Positions 61,481-64,000 of a stretch of 64,000 bases of DNA are shown piece after piece (position 1 is the stretch's first letter; the number at the start of each line of letters is the position of its first letter). This DNA is from Eubacteriaceae bacterium (GTDB lineage Bacteria > Bacillota > Clostridia > Lachnospirales > Lachnospiraceae). Location: assembly GCA_910574915.1 (NCBI GenBank), contig CAJTCR010000011.1, positions 1 through 64,000 on the forward strand, read 5' to 3'. A program made the translations under genes and the position numbers. The notes beneath the pieces were generated by a model, which searched no databases, had not been told where the DNA came from, and saw only the letters and a program-made list of their open reading frames with translations.

Positions 61481-64000
61481 TTACCAGCGGTTTTTTACTT
61501 TGTTTTGCAGCTCGTTTAACTTATTCAGCGCGTCAAGCGGTGTCATGGCGCTGATATCGATACTGCGCAGCTCTTCGATAATGACATCGTCTTTTACCGT
61601 ATCAAATAAAGAAATCTGTTCCAAATCGACGGTATCCATGCGCGGGGCTTTTTTCGTCTGCTTTGCGGATGGCTTTTTTACCGTCAGGTTTTTGGCGATC
61701 TCTGTAATGTCGTTTGCGCTTAACTCTTCTACGATTTCTTTTGCGCGTGCAATTACACTTTCCGGTACGCCTGCGAGCTTTGCGACCTGGATGCCGTAGC
61801 TCTTGTCGGCGCCGCCTTTTACGATTTTGCGCAAAAATACGATATCGTCGCCCTTTTCCTTGACCGCAATGCAGTAATTGTTGACGTTATGAAGCTTTCC
61901 TTCCAGCTCGGTCAGCTCATGGTAGTGCGTGGCAAACAGCGTTTTTGCGCCCAAAAGCTTTGGATTGGAAATATGCTCTACGACTGCCCAGGCGATGCTC
62001 AGCCCGTCAAAGGTGCTTGTCCCGCGCCCGATTTCATCTAAAATCAGCAGGCTTTGGTCTGTTGCGCTGCGCAAAATATTGGCAACCTCGTTCATCTCTA
62101 CCATAAACGTGCTTTGCCCGCTTGCCAGGTCGTCAGAGGCGCCGACTCTTGTAAATACGCGGTCTACCAGCCCGATATCCGCGGATTTTGCAGGAACAAA
62201 GCTACCCATCTGCGCCATCATCACAATCAGCGCGGTCTGGCGCATATACGTCGATTTGCCTGCCATATTCGGGCCTGTAATAATCGAAATCCGCCGGTTC
62301 GCATGATCCAGATAAGTGTCGTTTGTAATAAACATCTCGTGGTGCATCATCTTTTCCACAACCGGATGACGGCCTTCACGGATATCGATGACACCGTCTT
62401 CATTCAGCTTTGGACGGCAGTAATGGTTTTGTTCTGCTGTAACGGCAAAAGAGGCAAGCACATCCAGCGTCGCCACCGCTTTTGCCGTTTTTTGAATACG
62501 GATTACCTGGTCTGCGATCGTCTTTCTGATCTCGCAGAAGTACTCGTATTCGAGCACGACAAGCTTTTCCTCAGCGCCTAAAATCATATCTTCGAGTTCT
62601 TTTAATTTTGGCGTAATATAACGCTCCGCATTGGCAAGCGTCTGCCTGCGGACATAGTGCTGCGGCACAAGGTTTTTATAGGAATTTGTAACTTCCAGAT
62701 AATAGCCGAATACTTTATTGTGCTTGATTTTTAAATTTTTAATTCCGGTTTCTTCGCGTTCTTTTTTTTCAATATCCGCCAGCCATGTTTTGCCGTTTGT
62801 GCGCGCTTCCCTAAGCTTGTCGATCTCTTCCCGAAAGCCGTTTTTTAATATGCCGCCTTCCCGTACGGAGATCGGCGCTTCCTCTTCGATCGAGGAATCG
62901 ATTAATTCATAGATATCGCAAAGCGGATCCATCTCGTCTAGCACACTGACAAGCAGCGGGCTTTGAAAATCCGCCAGTATTTTTTTTAACGGCGCAATCA
63001 TTTTAATCGAATTGCTGAGCGCAAGCAGGTCGCGCGGATTGGCGGTCTGATAAGTGACACGCGTAATCAGGCGTTCCAGATCGTGAATCGGGCGCATGTA
63101 TTCCCGCAGCTCTTCCCGGTCAATCAGCCTGCCGTTTAATTCCTCAATCGCGTCGTAGCGGCGTTCGATTTCACTGCGTTCGATTAAAGGCTGCTCCACA
63201 TAAGAGCGCAGCATCCTAGCACCCATTGCGGTTTTTGTCTGATCCAGCACCCACAGCAGCGAGCCGCGCTTTTGCTTTTCGCGCATAGTCTCTACCAGCT
63301 CCAGGTTGCGCCTTGTCGAGCTGTCGATCACCATAAACATCCCGGTCGTATACGGATGGATGCCGGACATATGCTCCAGCGCGTTTTTCTGCGTTTCATA
63401 CAAATATTTAAGCAGTGCGCCTGCCGCCGTCGTCCCACATGGAAAATCCTTAAGCCCAAGCCCTTCCACACTGTTGACTTTAAAATGCGACAGCAATGTC
63501 GACAGCACCGTTTCATCCGAAAAATACCAGGCGTCCAGCGATGATATGCTGACATGGAACCTGGCGCGCAGCTCCTCGAAATCAATGCTGCTCATATAAA
63601 AGGCTTCGTTGCAGATAATCTCAGACGGGGCGAATTTGTTGATCTCATCCGACAGCTTCTGCTCCGTCTCCATTTCGGTCACATAATAATCCCCGGTCGT
63701 AACGTCTGCAATCGACATGCCGTAACGTCCATTCAAATAGACAATCGACATAATATAGTTGTTTTTTGACTCATCCAGCGCCTGCATATTTGTATTGGTA
63801 CCAGGCGTTACAATGCGGATTACCTCACGGTGCACGATGCCCCTTGCATGTTTCGGGTCTTCGACCTGCTCGCAGATCGCCACCTTATAGCCTTTTTCCA
63901 CCAGCTTGTTTAAATATCCCTCCACCGAATGGTAAGGCACCCCGCACATCGGGGCACGCTCTGTGAGTCCGCAGTTTTTGCCGGTCAGCGTCAGCTCGAG
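61481..64000 (-). CDS. mutS: DNA mismatch repair protein MutS (5' end outside window)
   Basis: 839 codons are visible; the frame is open to the last base. Before the first visible Met (63949) the sequence reads LELTLTGKNCGLTERAP, so the true start lies beyond 64000 and the mismatch-recognition FYE loop is outside. The connector, lever and clamp domains are present. The ATPase has Walker A ITGPNMAGKSTYMRQ, Walker B SLLILDEIGRGTSTFDG and LFATHYHELTEL. The C-terminus carries the helix-turn-helix dimer region. It finds mismatches and recruits MutL, encoded just downstream. Confidence 0.97.
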   Translation of the reverse strand, partial: LELTLTGKNCGLTERAPMCGVPYHSVEGYLNKLVEKGYKVAICEQVEDPKHARGIVHREVIRIVTPGTNTNMQALDESKNNYIMSIVYLNGRYGMSIADVTTGDYYVTEMETEQKLSDEINKFAPSEIICNEAFYMSSIDFEELRARFHVSISSLDAWYFSDETVLSTLLSHFKVNSVEGLGLKDFPCGTTAAGALLKYLYETQKNALEHMSGIHPYTTGMFMVIDSSTRRNLELVETMREKQKRGSLLWVLDQTKTAMGARMLRSYVEQPLIERSEIERRYDAIEELNGRLIDREELREYMRPIHDLERLITRVTYQTANPRDLLALSNSIKMIAPLKKILADFQSPLLVSVLDEMDPLCDIYELIDSSIEEEAPISVREGGILKNGFREEIDKLREARTNGKTWLADIEKKEREETGIKNLKIKHNKVFGYYLEVTNSYKNLVPQHYVRRQTLANAERYITPKLKELEDMILGAEEKLVVLEYEYFCEIRKTIADQVIRIQKTAKAVATLDVLASFAVTAEQNHYCRPKLNEDGVIDIREGRHPVVEKMMHHEMFITNDTYLDHANRRISIITGPNMAGKSTYMRQTALIVMMAQMGSFVPAKSADIGLVDRVFTRVGASDDLASGQSTFMVEMNEVANILRSATDQSLLILDEIGRGTSTFDGLSIAWAVVEHISNPKLLGAKTLFATHYHELTELEGKLHNVNNYCIAVKEKGDDIVFLRKIVKGGADKSYGIQVAKLAGVPESVIARAKEIVEELSANDITEIAKNLTVKKPSAKQTKKAPRMDTVDLEQISLFDTVKDDVIIEELRSIDISAMTPLDALNKLNELQNKVKNRW

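Noticed and set aside
63766-63949. MutS starting at ATG 63949
   Set aside because: Conserved MutS sequence continues upstream to the window edge, so this Met is internal.

Overview
The window suggests a Gram-positive Clostridia chromosome, most likely Lachnospiraceae. This rests on gene content and order: rplU-prp-rpmA-obgE-yhbY-nadD-yqeK-rsfS, mreBCD-PBP2-minCDE-rodA-mgsA, and yggS-sepF-ylmH-lspA-rluD clusters, strong AGGAGG-type ribosome binding sites, a LexA gene with Gram-positive-type SOS boxes, an L27 with a Prp-cleaved N-terminus, and moderate GC with AT-rich islands. The genus cannot be fixed from the sequence alone.

Region by region. 1-4.5 kb is a mobile and accessory zone. It holds the right end of an IS66 element inserted inside a tnpB gene, a 26-residue type I toxin-like peptide, a decayed ATPase gene and an intact AAA-ATPase/PD-(D/E)XK gene. 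4.5-15 kb holds an AraC regulator, a three-gene ABC-2 exporter, long palindromic repeats, a repeat-rich surface protein, a lipid-methyltransferase-like enzyme, a phosphatase, a two-component system and a broken XRE regulator. 15-21 kb is an ABC importer-like operon with an unusual large lipoprotein, a HlyD-like protein and RNase G. 22.6-27 kb is the conserved ribosomal protein, ribosome assembly and NAD operon, followed by rubrerythrin. 27.6-29.4 kb is an AT-rich island with a frameshifted DGQHR/ParB-like gene and a HEPN-like gene, which looks like a decaying defence or toxin locus. 29.5-35 kb has lexA with two tandem boxes, a small palindromic element, and a beta-glucoside (bgl) operon controlled by a LicT-type antiterminator with a visible RAT and terminator.

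35-64 kb is mostly minus-strand core functions: a Xer recombinase, a TtcA-like enzyme, dtd (plus strand), rluD-lspA-ylmH-sepF-yggS with a HlyD-like protein and a HipA-like protein, the DacF-like/mgsA/rodA/minECD/PBP2/mreDCB cell-shape block, radC, a PLP lyase, miaA, a second AAA-ATPase/PD-(D/E)XK gene that has lost its middle, mutL and mutS (cut by the window edge).

The functional themes are cell elongation and septum placement (mre, PBP2, rodA, min, sepF), DNA repair (lexA, radC, mutSL), ribosome biogenesis, and catabolism of beta-glucosides. The accessory interest lies in the DGQHR-HEPN island, the toxin-like peptide, the nested IS66/TnpB insertion and a dispersed palindromic repeat family carrying a GGGAGAGGGGA core.
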